64,000 nucleotides of DNA from Cryptosporangium arvum DSM 44712 (lineage in GTDB: Bacteria; Actinomycetota; Actinomycetes; Mycobacteriales; Cryptosporangiaceae). The DNA lies in contig NZ_KK073874.1 of assembly GCF_000585375.1 (NCBI RefSeq), positions 4,278,001-4,342,000 of the forward strand, given 5' to 3'. Within the stretch, counting starts at the first letter, position 1; every line of letters starts with the position of its first letter. Of the stretch, positions 27,812 through 36,429 are shown piece by piece. A program made the translations under genes and the position numbers. A model generated the notes under the pieces. The model was not told the DNA's origin. It saw only the letters and a list, made by a program, of their open reading frames with translations, and did not search any database.

Positions 27812-28488
27812 CCCCGCGCAAGATACTCGAGACCAAGTACCGGATCTCGGAGACGGCGATGGCCCTCTTCCTGGAGGAGGGGTACGCGAACGTCACCGTG
27901 GAGGCGGTCGCGGAGGCGTCGAGCGTGTCCCGCCGCACCATCTTCCGGCACTTCGAGAGCAAGGACGAGCTGGTCTTCCCGGACCACACCGAGCGCCTCG
28001 GGCTGGTCGGCCGGTGTCTGGACGACTCCGCTCCCGGCGCCGACCCGGTGGAGGCCGTCATCGCGGCCACCGAGGAGTCACTGCGTGAGTTCGTCAGCCG
28101 GCCCGACCTCGTGCTCCGGCGCTACCAGCTGACGCGCGTCGTGCCCGAGCTGCGCAAGCGCGAGGTCATCGAGCACGAGCGCTACGTGGCCCTGACCCGG
28201 TCGTTCCTGCGTGACCACCTGCCCGCCGACGCCCCGCCGTTCCAGCCGGTGGCGCTCGCCGCGCTCATCGACGCGATCCACCGGTCGGCGCTTGGCCACT
28301 GGGTGCGCACCGGCGGCGCGACCGATCCGCTGGCCGAGCTGGCGGCCGGCATGGAGTGGGTCCGCCGTCTCGTCGACCACCAGTCGACGTTCTCGGCCGC
28401 TCCGCTGCTGCTCGCGGTGCTGCCGGACACGCCGCACACCCGGCGCGCGCTGACGTCGCTGAAGGACGAGGCGCAGGACCTGCTCTAG
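27793..28488 (+). CDS. TetR-family regulator of the tannase/Liv operon
   Basis: About 231 residues from ATG 27793 (19-nt overlap with livM), or 226 from GTG 27808 (GTGA overlap); the latter is equally credible. The HTH is VTVEAVAEASSVSRRTIFRHFESKDELVF, followed by a helical ligand domain with PDLVLRRYQLTRVVPELRKRE as in TetR/AcrR (MftR-like) regulators. As the last gene of the tannase/Liv unit it probably controls that operon. The 153 nt after it hold no gene but contain the GGGGAGG site of the next one. Confidence 0.88.
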   Translation: MARPAVTPRKILETKYRISETAMALFLEEGYANVTVEAVAEASSVSRRTIFRHFESKDELVFPDHTERLGLVGRCLDDSAPGADPVEAVIAATEESLREFVSRPDLVLRRYQLTRVVPELRKREVIEHERYVALTRSFLRDHLPADAPPFQPVALAALIDAIHRSALGHWVRTGGATDPLAELAAGMEWVRRLVDHQSTFSAAPLLLAVLPDTPHTRRALTSLKDEAQDLL

Positions 28489-28641
28489 GCCCGGGCTGGG
28501 TGCGCTGGCCGGGCGGCGAGCCATCGTCTGACCGTTTTCGCTCCACTGTGTAGTCGGCCTCGCGACGCAACGTGGAAAGAAGTCCTCTCCCCGTCCCACA
28601 CTGCGGGCACCGGATCGGCGTCGGCCACGGGGAGGCACTTC

Positions 28642-30108
28642 ATGACGCGATCACGTCAACTGGCGATTCCACGGCAGCGGTCGGGACCGGCGAAACGCAC
28701 GGCCGCGGTGGCACCCGCGTACACACACGTGGTGCCGCCGCGGCCGTTCGTCCCGTCGGTCTCGGACACCCGCTGCCGGAGCATGGTCAGCAAGTCGTCG
28801 TACTACTTCTCCACCTACTGGTGGCGAACGAAGAACCGCTACGCCGCGACCGGCATCCCGAACATCACCTGGACCGACGCGTACGCCACCGGCATGGAGG
28901 TGAAGGTCCGCGAGGCGTGCAACGCGGCGCTCACGATGGCGGTGTGCGCCGGCTGGGGCGGCCATCTGCCGTCGGCGATCTCGCTCGACCTCGGTGACGT
29001 CCGCAACCGCGCGGCCCGGCTGGTGGTCGGGGTGGCACGCAGGCACGTCACCTACGGGACCGGCGGAGCCCGGTGGGGCGGCAACTGGCAGTCCGCCTAC
29101 TGGGCGTACTCGTTGGGGCTGGCGGCCTGGCTGCTGTGGCGGACGCAGCTGACGAACGCCTGGGACCGCGAGGCCGTCTGCGCCGTGGTCGAGTACGAGG
29201 CCGACCAGCAGCTGCACCGCAACCGGCCGGAGATCTGGCGCGACTCCACCGGCGTCGACCAGCCGTTCAGCGGTGTCTACCGGGTCGGGATCCGCAGCGG
29301 CGACAGCGCCGCCGAGGAGAACATGTGGCAGGCGACCGTGCTCGACCTCGCGGCCACGATGATGCCCGGCCACCCGCGCGCGGCGGCGTGGCGGGCGAAG
29401 GCCGCGCAGTTCGGGATCGTCGGGGCGATGTCGCGCAACGACCTCTGGGACACCGGCACCGACGTCAACGGGGAGAGCCCGAACCACTGGACGGTCGGCA
29501 CGACGATGGCGTCCCCGCCACCCGGCCCGGCGCAGATCGGCAAACCCGGCTACAACTGGTCCGAGCAGTACGTCGTCACCAACCACGGCAAGCGCAACCC
29601 CGACTACATGCAGGCCGACGCGATGCGCCTCGCGTTGTCGCTGCACCACTCGCTGGCCGGTGAGCCCACCCCGGAGTGGGTGCGCTGGAACAGCGCGCGG
29701 ATCTACGGGGCGATGCGCACGGTCGTGTACCCGGGCACGGTCAGCCCGGCCAAGCCGATGTACAAGGACACCGCGAGCCCGTCGCTGTACTTCCCGGACG
29801 GCTCGGACTGGGGCACCGCCCGGCACACCGGTTTCTGGCTCTGGGACTCGCTGGTGGAGACCCACGTCGGCCCGTCGCCGTTCGTCCCGGTCGGCGCGGT
29901 GCACTGGGGGTCGGTCCACGGCGCGGCGGCGAAGGCGATGCAGGACCGGACCGGCGTCATGCCCGGTGGCCAGGTCGTGCGTACCGACCTCGAGGACAAG
30001 TACCCGGGCCGGGAGGGGTGGCACGCGTCCAGCGCGGCGTTCGTCGTGCTGAACAAGGCCCTCACCAACGCCGGGCGGCTCTCCTGGACGAACGCGCCGC
30101 TGGTCTGA
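28642..30108 (+). CDS. Protein of unknown family, possibly an alpha/alpha-toroid enzyme
   Basis: 488 residues, no family recognised with confidence. ATG 28642 has GGGGAGG 7 nt upstream. There is no clear signal peptide: the first 45 residues are basic and Pro-rich. The body is unusually rich in Trp, Tyr, His and Asn (for example WWRTKNRYAATGIPNITWTD, RWGGNWQSAYWAYSLGLAAW, NHWTVGTTM, NWSEQYVVTNHGKRNPDYM). The helix pattern and aromatic clusters resemble (alpha/alpha) toroid lyases or glycosidases such as heparinase-like or GH88/105-like proteins, but no catalytic motif can be assigned. It is monocistronic and faces a convergent exonuclease gene. Confidence 0.75.
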   Translation: MTRSRQLAIPRQRSGPAKRTAAVAPAYTHVVPPRPFVPSVSDTRCRSMVSKSSYYFSTYWWRTKNRYAATGIPNITWTDAYATGMEVKVREACNAALTMAVCAGWGGHLPSAISLDLGDVRNRAARLVVGVARRHVTYGTGGARWGGNWQSAYWAYSLGLAAWLLWRTQLTNAWDREAVCAVVEYEADQQLHRNRPEIWRDSTGVDQPFSGVYRVGIRSGDSAAEENMWQATVLDLAATMMPGHPRAAAWRAKAAQFGIVGAMSRNDLWDTGTDVNGESPNHWTVGTTMASPPPGPAQIGKPGYNWSEQYVVTNHGKRNPDYMQADAMRLALSLHHSLAGEPTPEWVRWNSARIYGAMRTVVYPGTVSPAKPMYKDTASPSLYFPDGSDWGTARHTGFWLWDSLVETHVGPSPFVPVGAVHWGSVHGAAAKAMQDRTGVMPGGQVVRTDLEDKYPGREGWHASSAAFVVLNKALTNAGRLSWTNAPLV

Positions 30109-30140
30109 GCCGCGGCCGAGCACGGAGTCGCAGGACACGC

Positions 30141-30704
30141 CTAGGGTTCGGGCCACCGGTCCCGGCGAACCAGGTCGAGGACGAGCGCCGCGATGTTCCA
30201 GGCGTCGTCCTCGCCCCGGTGGTGCCGGCCTTCGAGCGGCAGGCCCGCCCGCTCGAGCGCCTGCGCCATCCCCGGCCGCTTGCGGAGCCCGTGCGCCTCG
30301 GTGAAGACGAGCTTCGCGTTCGTGTGGTGCCGCCCGAACGGGTAGGCGGCCGGGGTCGCGGCGCACTGCCGGAGGAACTGTTTCCGGTCGTAGTCGCCCC
30401 AGCTCGCCCACGGCCGCTGTCCGGCCCGGTGGTCGGACGCGAGCCGGCGGCAGGCCTCGGCGAAGCTGACGCCGCGGTCGACCTCGTCCTGGGTCAGCCC
30501 GGTCAGCTCGGTGCAGAACGCGCTGACCCGCGACCGGACCGGCCGGACGAGGATCCGGTGCCGTTCCCGCCGCCGCGCCGCGTCCAGGTCCACCACGGTC
30601 AGGCCGATCTCGACGATCTCGCTGACCGAGCCGGGCGGCGGGTGACCCGCCCAGCACGTCGCTTCGACGTCGACGACGTTGAGGATCCTGGACACCGCCG
30701 TCAC
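30141..30704 (-). CDS. DEDDh 3'-5' exonuclease (KapD-like)
   Basis: A 187-residue RNase-T/DnaQ-type exonuclease. Exo I is seen as VVDVEATCW (DxE), Exo II in WASWGDYDRKQF, and Exo III as HHRGEDDAWNIAAL (HxxxD), giving the DEDDh set. KapD/ERI-1-like members trim structured RNA 3' ends. The start is uncertain: GTG 30704 or GTG 30695 both suit the family N-terminus (RILNVVDVEAT), while longer versions begin with a low-complexity Arg-rich stretch. Confidence 0.85.
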   Translation of the reverse strand: MTAVSRILNVVDVEATCWAGHPPPGSVSEIVEIGLTVVDLDAARRRERHRILVRPVRSRVSAFCTELTGLTQDEVDRGVSFAEACRRLASDHRAGQRPWASWGDYDRKQFLRQCAATPAAYPFGRHHTNAKLVFTEAHGLRKRPGMAQALERAGLPLEGRHHRGEDDAWNIAALVLDLVRRDRWPEP

Positions 30705-30848
30705 GGTAGGGGCGCTCGGGCGGCTACGCAGCCGGATTTCGGCGGGCGCAGCCGTTCGGACTCCGCGGCGGCCCCGACAACGGGCGGACCCGGTGGCGGG
30801 GAGGCGGCCGGTCACGTTCCTGGCCGCCTCGCCGACCGGGGCCCGAGC

Positions 30849-31013
30849 TCAGAGTTTCCGCAGGCCGCGACGCGCTTCCACGACACCCATCACGATCGCG
30901 ACGACGAGAGCGATCGCACCGATGATCAGCAGCCACTTGACCGCCTTGATCACCAGCCCGAGCACGATCAACACGACGGCGACGACGCCCAGGGCGATGA
31001 GCAGTGCGCGCAT
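30849..31013 (-). CDS. Small membrane protein of unknown function
   Basis: 54 residues from ATG 31013, preceded by an AGAGGT ribosome site. Two hydrophobic segments (RALLIALGVVAVVLIVLGLV and LLIIGAIALVVAIVMGVVEA in overlapping notation) are separated by a Lys-Trp turn, with a basic tail ARRGLRKL. Such two-helix hydrophobic proteins are common and unassigned in actinomycetes. It appears to be monocistronic; the 112 nt upstream separate it from lldD. Confidence 0.7.
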   Translation of the reverse strand: MRALLIALGVVAVVLIVLGLVIKAVKWLLIIGAIALVVAIVMGVVEARRGLRKL

Positions 31014-31125
31014 GAGGTACCTCTTCCGACGGGGCCGATTGCTGTGCCCTACCCGGTTCGAAGTGCGGCTATAGCGCTCCACCGCGTCCGGTTCGCGTCG
31101 GCCGTGGAGCCGCGTTCTGATCCTT

Positions 31126-32361
31126 CTACCGGGGGCGGGGCGCGAGGCGCGCGAGCTGGGTGACGTGTCGGGGGGTGAGTTCCTCGATGCTGTGTGCGCC
31201 GAGGAGTTTCATGGTGCGGATGATTTCGGTGGAGAGGATGTCGATGGTTTTGTCGACGCCGGGTCGTCCGGCGGCCATGAGGCCGTAGAGGTAGGCGCGG
31301 CCGATGAGGGTGAATTTGGCGCCGAGGGCGAGGCAGGCGACGATGTCGGCGCCGTTCATGATGCCGGTGTCGACGCTGATTTCGACGTGGTGGCCGACTT
31401 CGCGGGTGACGTCGGGCAGGAGGTGGAAGGGGATGGGGGCGCGGTCGAGTTGGCGGCCGCCGTGGTTGGAGAGCAGGATTCCGTCGACGCCGTAGTCGGT
31501 GAGTTTTTGTGCGTCTTCGAGGGTTTGGACGCCTTTGACGGCGAGTTTGCCGGGCCACATGTCGCGGATGATTTTCAGGTCTTCGTAGGAGATGGTGGGG
31601 TCCATGGCGGCGTCGAGGAGTTCGCCGACGGTGCCGCCGGTGGAGGAGAGGGACGCGAATTCGAGTTTGGGGGTGGTGAGGAAGTCGTACCACCACCAGG
31701 GTCGGGGGATCGCGTTGGCGACGGTGCGCAGGGACAGTTGTGGGGGGATGGAGAACCCGTTGCGTTTGTCGCGGAGGCGGGCTCCGGCGACGGGGGTGTC
31801 GACGGTGAAGAACAGGGTGTCGAACCCGGCGGCGGCGGCGCGTTCGACGAGGCCGTAGGAGATTTCCCGCTGGCGCATGACGTAGAGCTGGAACCAGTTA
31901 CGCCCGGTCGGGTTGGCGGCTTTGACGTCCTCGATCGACGTCGTACCCAGTGTGGAGAGCGTGAACGGAATACCCGCGGCGCCCGCTGCGCCGGCGCCGG
32001 CGGTTTCGCCTTCGGTGTGCATGAGGCGGGTGAATCCGGTGGGCGCGATCCCGAAGGGCATCGCCGACGGCCCCCCGAACACGGTGGTGGAGGTGTCGAC
32101 GTTCGCGACGTCGGCGAGGACCGAGGGGTGGAATTCGACGTCGAGGAATGCTTGGCGGGCGCGGCGCAGGGAGAGTTCGGCTTCGGCGGCGCCGTCGGTG
32201 TAGTCGAAGGCGGCGCGGGGGGTGCGTCGTTGGGCGATGCGGCGGAGGTCGGCGATGGTGAGGGCGCTGTCGAGGCGTCGGGTGCGTCCGTTGAGCTGGG
32301 GTTTTTTGAGTTGCAAAAGCTCGAAGATTTCCGCGGGCTTCGGAACCTGACGTCGCACCAC
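31126..32361 (-). CDS. lldD: L-lactate dehydrogenase, FMN-dependent (LldD2 type)
   Basis: A 411-residue FMN-dependent alpha-hydroxy-acid dehydrogenase, very close in layout to mycobacterial LldD2: [54 protein letters not shown], the catalytic SNHGGRQLD (His300), then [20 protein letters not shown] and [17 protein letters not shown]. It oxidises L-lactate to pyruvate at the membrane and passes electrons to the quinone pool. Codon use differs sharply from its neighbours: Lys AAA, Gln CAA and Leu CTC are preferred where neighbours use AAG, CAG and CTG. A perfect 12-bp LacI-type palindrome sits just upstream of ATG 32361. Confidence 0.93.
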   Translation of the reverse strand: MVRRQVPKPAEIFELLQLKKPQLNGRTRRLDSALTIADLRRIAQRRTPRAAFDYTDGAAEAELSLRRARQAFLDVEFHPSVLADVANVDTSTTVFGGPSAMPFGIAPTGFTRLMHTEGETAGAGAAGAAGIPFTLSTLGTTSIEDVKAANPTGRNWFQLYVMRQREISYGLVERAAAAGFDTLFFTVDTPVAGARLRDKRNGFSIPPQLSLRTVANAIPRPWWWYDFLTTPKLEFASLSSTGGTVGELLDAAMDPTISYEDLKIIRDMWPGKLAVKGVQTLEDAQKLTDYGVDGILLSNHGGRQLDRAPIPFHLLPDVTREVGHHVEISVDTGIMNGADIVACLALGAKFTLIGRAYLYGLMAAGRPGVDKTIDILSTEIIRTMKLLGAHSIEELTPRHVTQLARLAPRPR

Positions 32362-32376
32362 GGGATCTCCCCTCGT

Positions 32377-32388
32377 TGAAACGTTTCA
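32377..32388. promoter_or_regulatory. LacI-type operator upstream of lldD
   Basis: TGAAACGTTTCA, a perfect 12-bp palindrome with the central CG step favoured by LacI-family repressors. It lies 15 nt upstream of the lldD start codon, between lldD and the fasciclin gene. No LacI-family gene is present in the window, so the cognate regulator would be encoded elsewhere. Confidence 0.65.
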
Positions 32389-32455
32389 GGCCCGAGGCTA
32401 GCAGCCGAAGGCCGCGCGGATGGTGGGCCGGCCACCATCCGCGCGGACCGGACGA

Positions 32456-33097
32456 CTACTTCGGCATCAGCACGGTGTCGATCAGGTAGACGGTGGCGTT
32501 CGCGGTCTGGACGTTGCCGCAGACAACCTTGGCGTCGCCGTTCACGGTGAAGTCCTCGCCGCTGCCGGCCGCGGTGATCTCCCCGCCCTGGAGGGACTTG
32601 AACGGGCCGGCGGTGCCGAGCTGCTCGGGCGTGACCGTCTGCCCCACCACGTGGTAGGTCAGGATCTTCGTCAGCATCGCCTTGTCGGCCAGCACCTTCT
32701 GCAGGTCCGCGGCGGGGATCTTCGCGAACGCGTCGTTCGTCGGCGCGAAGACCGTCACGTTCTTGGCGCTGTTGAGCGTGTCGACCAGGCCGGCCGCGCC
32801 CACGGCCTTGACCAGCGTCGAGAGGACCGGGTTGTTGCTCGCGGCGGTGGCGACCGGGTCCTGGGACATCCCGGAGAACGAGCCGGCGCCCGAGGCGGGC
32901 ACCGCGGAGCAGGCGGCGCCGAACGGGCCGTCGGCGGGCATGGCCGACGCCGGCGCCGAGGCCGACGGGGCCGCCGCCATCGAGCTGCCGCTGGTGGTGG
33001 CGGTGTCGGACGACGAGTCGTCGCTGCAGGCCGCCATCGACAGGGCGAGCAGCGCCGCGGCGGTGGCACCGACCAGGCGGGTACGCGTGCGGATCAT
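32456..33097 (-). CDS. Fasciclin-domain lipoprotein
   Basis: A 213-residue exported protein with a lipoprotein signal (GATAAALLALSMAAC) and a Ser/Ala/Pro-rich spacer, then one fasciclin (FAS1) domain: NPVLSTLVKAVGAAGLVDTL, VTVFAPTNDAFAKIP, LTYHVVGQ and VYLIDTVLMP. It is similar in size and layout to MPT70/MPT83 of mycobacteria, which are cell-surface adhesive or matrix proteins. It is the second gene of a minus-strand pair with the molybdopterin oxidoreductase (31-nt gap). Confidence 0.92.
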   Translation of the reverse strand: MIRTRTRLVGATAAALLALSMAACSDDSSSDTATTSGSSMAAAPSASAPASAMPADGPFGAACSAVPASGAGSFSGMSQDPVATAASNNPVLSTLVKAVGAAGLVDTLNSAKNVTVFAPTNDAFAKIPAADLQKVLADKAMLTKILTYHVVGQTVTPEQLGTAGPFKSLQGGEITAAGSGEDFTVNGDAKVVCGNVQTANATVYLIDTVLMPK

Positions 33098-33128
33098 GAC
33101 AGAGTCCTCTCTCAGGGAAATGCGGGGA

Positions 33129-34664
33129 TCAGTCGACGGTCACGACGACCGAGTGCCAGCCGGTCGCGCCGTCGGGGAACGGTTTGGCGCGCCGTTCGGG
33201 TTGGGTCGCGCCGGTCCGGTCGGTCGCGCGGACCTCGAGGGTGTGCGGGCCGGGTGCGGCGGTGGTCGCGTCCCACTCCCAGCGCCACATCCGCCAGGTG
33301 TCCGCGGAGGGCACCGGGGCCAGCGTCGCGGTGTTCCAGGTACCACCGTCGACGCGGACCTCCACCCGCTCGATGCCCCGGTGTTGCGCCCAGGCGACGC
33401 CGGCCACCGTGACCGGCCCGGCCTTCGAACCGGACAGCGGACGCGGGGTGTCGATACGGGAGAAGGTCTTGATCGGGGCCTTGGCCTTCCAGCCCCGCTG
33501 GACCCAGTACGGGTCGAAGGCGGCGAACGACGTGAGCTCCAGGTCGACCAGCCACTTGGTGGCCGACACGTACCCGTAGAGACCGGGCACGAGCATGCGC
33601 ACCGGGTAACCGCGCTCGATCGGCAGCGGCTTGCCGTTCATCCCGACGACGATCAGCGCGTCGCGTCCGTCGCGGACCACGGACGTCGGCGTACCGCAGG
33701 TCCAGCCGTCGACCGACCGGCTGACGATCTGGTCGGCGCCCGCCTCGGGCTGCACCTCGTCGAGCAGCGACTTCAGCGGGACGCCGAGCCAGCGGGCGGT
33801 ACCGGCGAGCACGCCGCCGACCTCGTTGGAGACGCAGGACAACGTGATCACGCGCTCCACCAGGTCGCGGTCGAGGAGATCGGCGTAGGTGAGCGTCAGC
33901 GGCGTGCGGACCCGACCGTGGATCCGCAGCCGGTAGCCGTCGGTGGACAGTTGGGGCACGGCCAGTGCGGTGTCGACCCGGTAGAAGTCCTTCTCCGGGG
34001 TGAGGAACGGCGTGAGGTCGGGCAGACCCGGATCGACGCCGACCGGCAGCGGCGGGGCCGGGTCGGTCGCCGCAGGCAGCGCGATCGACAGCCGCTCCCG
34101 GGCGACGTCACGCAGGTTCTCCAGGAAGCGCCCGGCCGCGCCGAGGCCCGCGGCCCCGACCACGACCACGCCGGACAGCCGGAGGAACCGGCGGCGCGAC
34201 GGACCGGCGCTCCCGCTCGCCGGCGGGGCCGACCCCACCGCGGCCCCCCGGGGAGCGAGGAACACCAGCACCGTGACGCCGACCGCCGCCCCGGCCAGCG
34301 AGGGCAGCCACGCGAGCGGCCCGGCACCCGGACGGGTCACCGCGGCCAGGACGCCGACCGCGCCGAACAGCGCGACCCCGGCCGCGCCCAGCCAGCGGCG
34401 GCGCAGCGACACCACGCCGCACGCCATCGCGAACAGCGCCAGCAGGACGAACACCCCGGTGAGCAGAGCGACCTTGTCGTTCGCCCCGAACGTGCGGATA
34501 CCGAAGTCCTTGACCGGCCGGGGAACCAGATCGATGACGGCGAGGCCGACCGCGACCACCGGTGAGGTGCCGCGCCCGATCAGCGCGGCCACCGGCTCCG
34601 CCGATCCGAGGGCGGCGCCGGCGGCGACCACTCCGGTCGCGGCCCCGAGGCCGAGCGTTCTCAT
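33129..34664 (-). CDS. Membrane-anchored molybdopterin oxidoreductase (sulfite oxidase fold)
   Basis: 511 residues. The N-terminal third has about four to five hydrophobic segments, then an Arg-rich RRRFLRLSG loop before another segment. The rest is a sulfite-oxidase-type molybdopterin domain (LTYADLLDRDLVERVITLSC, the Cys being the probable Mo ligand, followed by NEVGG and VRMLVPGLYGYVSATKWLVD) and a C-terminal dimerisation Ig-like domain (VTVAGVAWAQHRGIERVEVR). It is likely periplasmic-facing. The substrate is not defined in these membrane-fused versions. ATG 34664 is used; a GTG 9 nt earlier is possible. Co-transcribed with the fasciclin lipoprotein. Confidence 0.88.
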   Translation of the reverse strand: MRTLGLGAATGVVAAGAALGSAEPVAALIGRGTSPVVAVGLAVIDLVPRPVKDFGIRTFGANDKVALLTGVFVLLALFAMACGVVSLRRRWLGAAGVALFGAVGVLAAVTRPGAGPLAWLPSLAGAAVGVTVLVFLAPRGAAVGSAPPASGSAGPSRRRFLRLSGVVVVGAAGLGAAGRFLENLRDVARERLSIALPAATDPAPPLPVGVDPGLPDLTPFLTPEKDFYRVDTALAVPQLSTDGYRLRIHGRVRTPLTLTYADLLDRDLVERVITLSCVSNEVGGVLAGTARWLGVPLKSLLDEVQPEAGADQIVSRSVDGWTCGTPTSVVRDGRDALIVVGMNGKPLPIERGYPVRMLVPGLYGYVSATKWLVDLELTSFAAFDPYWVQRGWKAKAPIKTFSRIDTPRPLSGSKAGPVTVAGVAWAQHRGIERVEVRVDGGTWNTATLAPVPSADTWRMWRWEWDATTAAPGPHTLEVRATDRTGATQPERRAKPFPDGATGWHSVVVTVD

Positions 34665-34812
34665 CCGTGTCACACCAGGTCTTCGGAGCCGACGGCCCGG
34701 CGGATTGGTCCTCCTTTTTCCGCGGCCGATCGGCGCCCGGCCCGCGACCGCGCTCAGCTCGGACGCGGGGCTGCCGATACGGGTGGACGACCCGGAGAAG
34801 GATCGAGGGGCC

Positions 34813-36387
34813 ATGTGGCCGCAGCTGATGACGCTCGCCTACGGCGTGGTCGCGTCCATCGGCGCGCACACCGTGGTGGCCGCGTGGCACGGTCGCGCGC
34901 ACCGCGTCGGGGTACGCCCCCTGGCCGGGCTGGCCGGCGGCATCGCGCTGCTGGCCGTCGTCGCGTGCGCGTCGACGCTGACCGGCGACGCCACCACGCT
35001 GCGGGTCCTGGCGACGATCGGCATCCTCCCGCAGGGCGGGCTGATCGCGTCCTACGCGGTGCTGGTCTGGACGATCGGCAACCCGTCCTGGTCGACCCGG
35101 TGGCGCATCGCGCTGCTGTCGATCGAGCCGGTCGTCGCGACCGCGCTGGCCGCCACCGACGGATGGCACCATCTGTTCTTCGGCCCGGTCGCGATGAACC
35201 CGCTCGGCGTCTGGGTGGTGCAGGTCGGCCCGCTGTACTGGCTGCACCTGATGTTCCTGTACTTCCTGACGATCTGGAGCACGCTGCACTTCGGCCTGGC
35301 CGACCCGGCGGCCCCGCAGAAGAAGAAGCGGAAGCTGGGCTGGATGACCGCGATCGCGCTGCCGCCGATCGTCGTGAACTTCCTCGCGCTGGAGGTCGTC
35401 CCGCTCGGCGTCGAGCTGACGCTGATCGGGATGGCGAGCACGGTCGTCGTGCTCCGGGTCGTGCTCGACCGCCAGTCGTTCGACCTGCGGCCGGTGGCCC
35501 GTGAGCAGGTGATCGACGAGCTCTCCGACTACTTCTGCCTCGTCGACCGGGCCGGGTACGTCCGGGATTTCAACCGGGCGGCGCGACAGCTGCTGGACGG
35601 CCTCGACCCGGAGCTGACCCGGCGGCACGACATCCGGATCGAGGAGTTCGGGCTCGGCGTCCAACCGGACCCGGAGCGCGACACCACGACGCTGGTCGAG
35701 GACGCCTCCGGGCTCGGGATCGACCTCGAGATCCGGCTGATCGTCCTGCGCGACCGGGCCGGTGCGTGCGTCGGCTGGGCCCTGCTCAGCCGTGACGTCA
35801 CCGCGTCCCACCGGCAGCAGCGCAGCTTGCGTCGCCAGCTCGAGACGATCGAGGCGCTCCGGGCCGAGCTGGCCGAGCAGGCCGTCCGGGACCCGCTGAC
35901 CGGTCTGCACAACCGCCGCTACCTCGCCGACGTGCTGGCCGTGCGCTCGGGCGGTGCGGCGGGGGAGCGAAACTGTGTCGCGCTCCTCGACATCGACCAC
36001 TTCAAGCGCGTCAACGACACCTGGGGCCACGCGGTCGGCGACGACGTGCTGGTCGGGGTGGCCCGCGTGCTCGCCGACGGTCAGCCGCCCGGCGTCGTGG
36101 TGGCGCGCAACGGCGGCGAGGAGTTCGTGCTCGTGTTCCCGGGCATCACCGCCGACGAGGGCCGGGCGCGGGTCGAGGCGCTGCGGGCCCGGGTGGCCGC
36201 GCGCACGTTCGCGGTCGACGGCGGTGTGTTGCGGGTGACGTTCAGCGCGGGTGTGGCAGCGGCCGACGGGCGGTTCGACGCTGACGCCCTGCTGGAAGGG
36301 GCCGACCGGGCGCTGTACCGGGCGAAGGACAACGGCCGGAACCGGACCGAGACGGCGTCGGCGGACGAGTTCGCGCCGGCGATGTAG
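34813..36387 (+). CDS. Membrane diguanylate cyclase (7TM-PAS-GGDEF)
   Basis: 524 residues. The N-terminus has about seven membrane segments, resembling the histidine-kinase 7TM sensor region (TDGWHHLFFGPVAMNPLGVW is typical of it). A PAS-like segment follows (YFCLVDRAGYVRDFNRAARQ), then a coiled stretch and a GGDEF domain with DPLTGLHNRRYL, DIDHFKRVNDTWGHAVGDDV and the active-site NGGEEF (residues 434-438). Catalytic residues are intact, so it should make cyclic di-GMP from two GTP. No EAL domain. It is divergent from the molybdopterin oxidoreductase, with 148 nt between the start codons. Confidence 0.92.
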   Translation: MWPQLMTLAYGVVASIGAHTVVAAWHGRAHRVGVRPLAGLAGGIALLAVVACASTLTGDATTLRVLATIGILPQGGLIASYAVLVWTIGNPSWSTRWRIALLSIEPVVATALAATDGWHHLFFGPVAMNPLGVWVVQVGPLYWLHLMFLYFLTIWSTLHFGLADPAAPQKKKRKLGWMTAIALPPIVVNFLALEVVPLGVELTLIGMASTVVVLRVVLDRQSFDLRPVAREQVIDELSDYFCLVDRAGYVRDFNRAARQLLDGLDPELTRRHDIRIEEFGLGVQPDPERDTTTLVEDASGLGIDLEIRLIVLRDRAGACVGWALLSRDVTASHRQQRSLRRQLETIEALRAELAEQAVRDPLTGLHNRRYLADVLAVRSGGAAGERNCVALLDIDHFKRVNDTWGHAVGDDVLVGVARVLADGQPPGVVVARNGGEEFVLVFPGITADEGRARVEALRARVAARTFAVDGGVLRVTFSAGVAAADGRFDADALLEGADRALYRAKDNGRNRTETASADEFAPAM

Positions 36388-36395
36388 GCGGCCGG

Positions 36396-36418
36396 CCCCG
36401 GGACCCGGGGTCCCGGGG
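36396..36418. terminator. Bidirectional GC hairpin between convergent genes
   Basis: Perfect inverted repeat with arms CCCCGGGACCC and GGGTCCCGGGG around one G, filling the 42-nt gap between the diguanylate cyclase stop (36387) and the ABC ATPase stop (36430). The pairing is the same on both strands, so it can serve both transcripts. Confidence 0.7.
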
Positions 36419-36429
36419 CTCGGCGCCGG

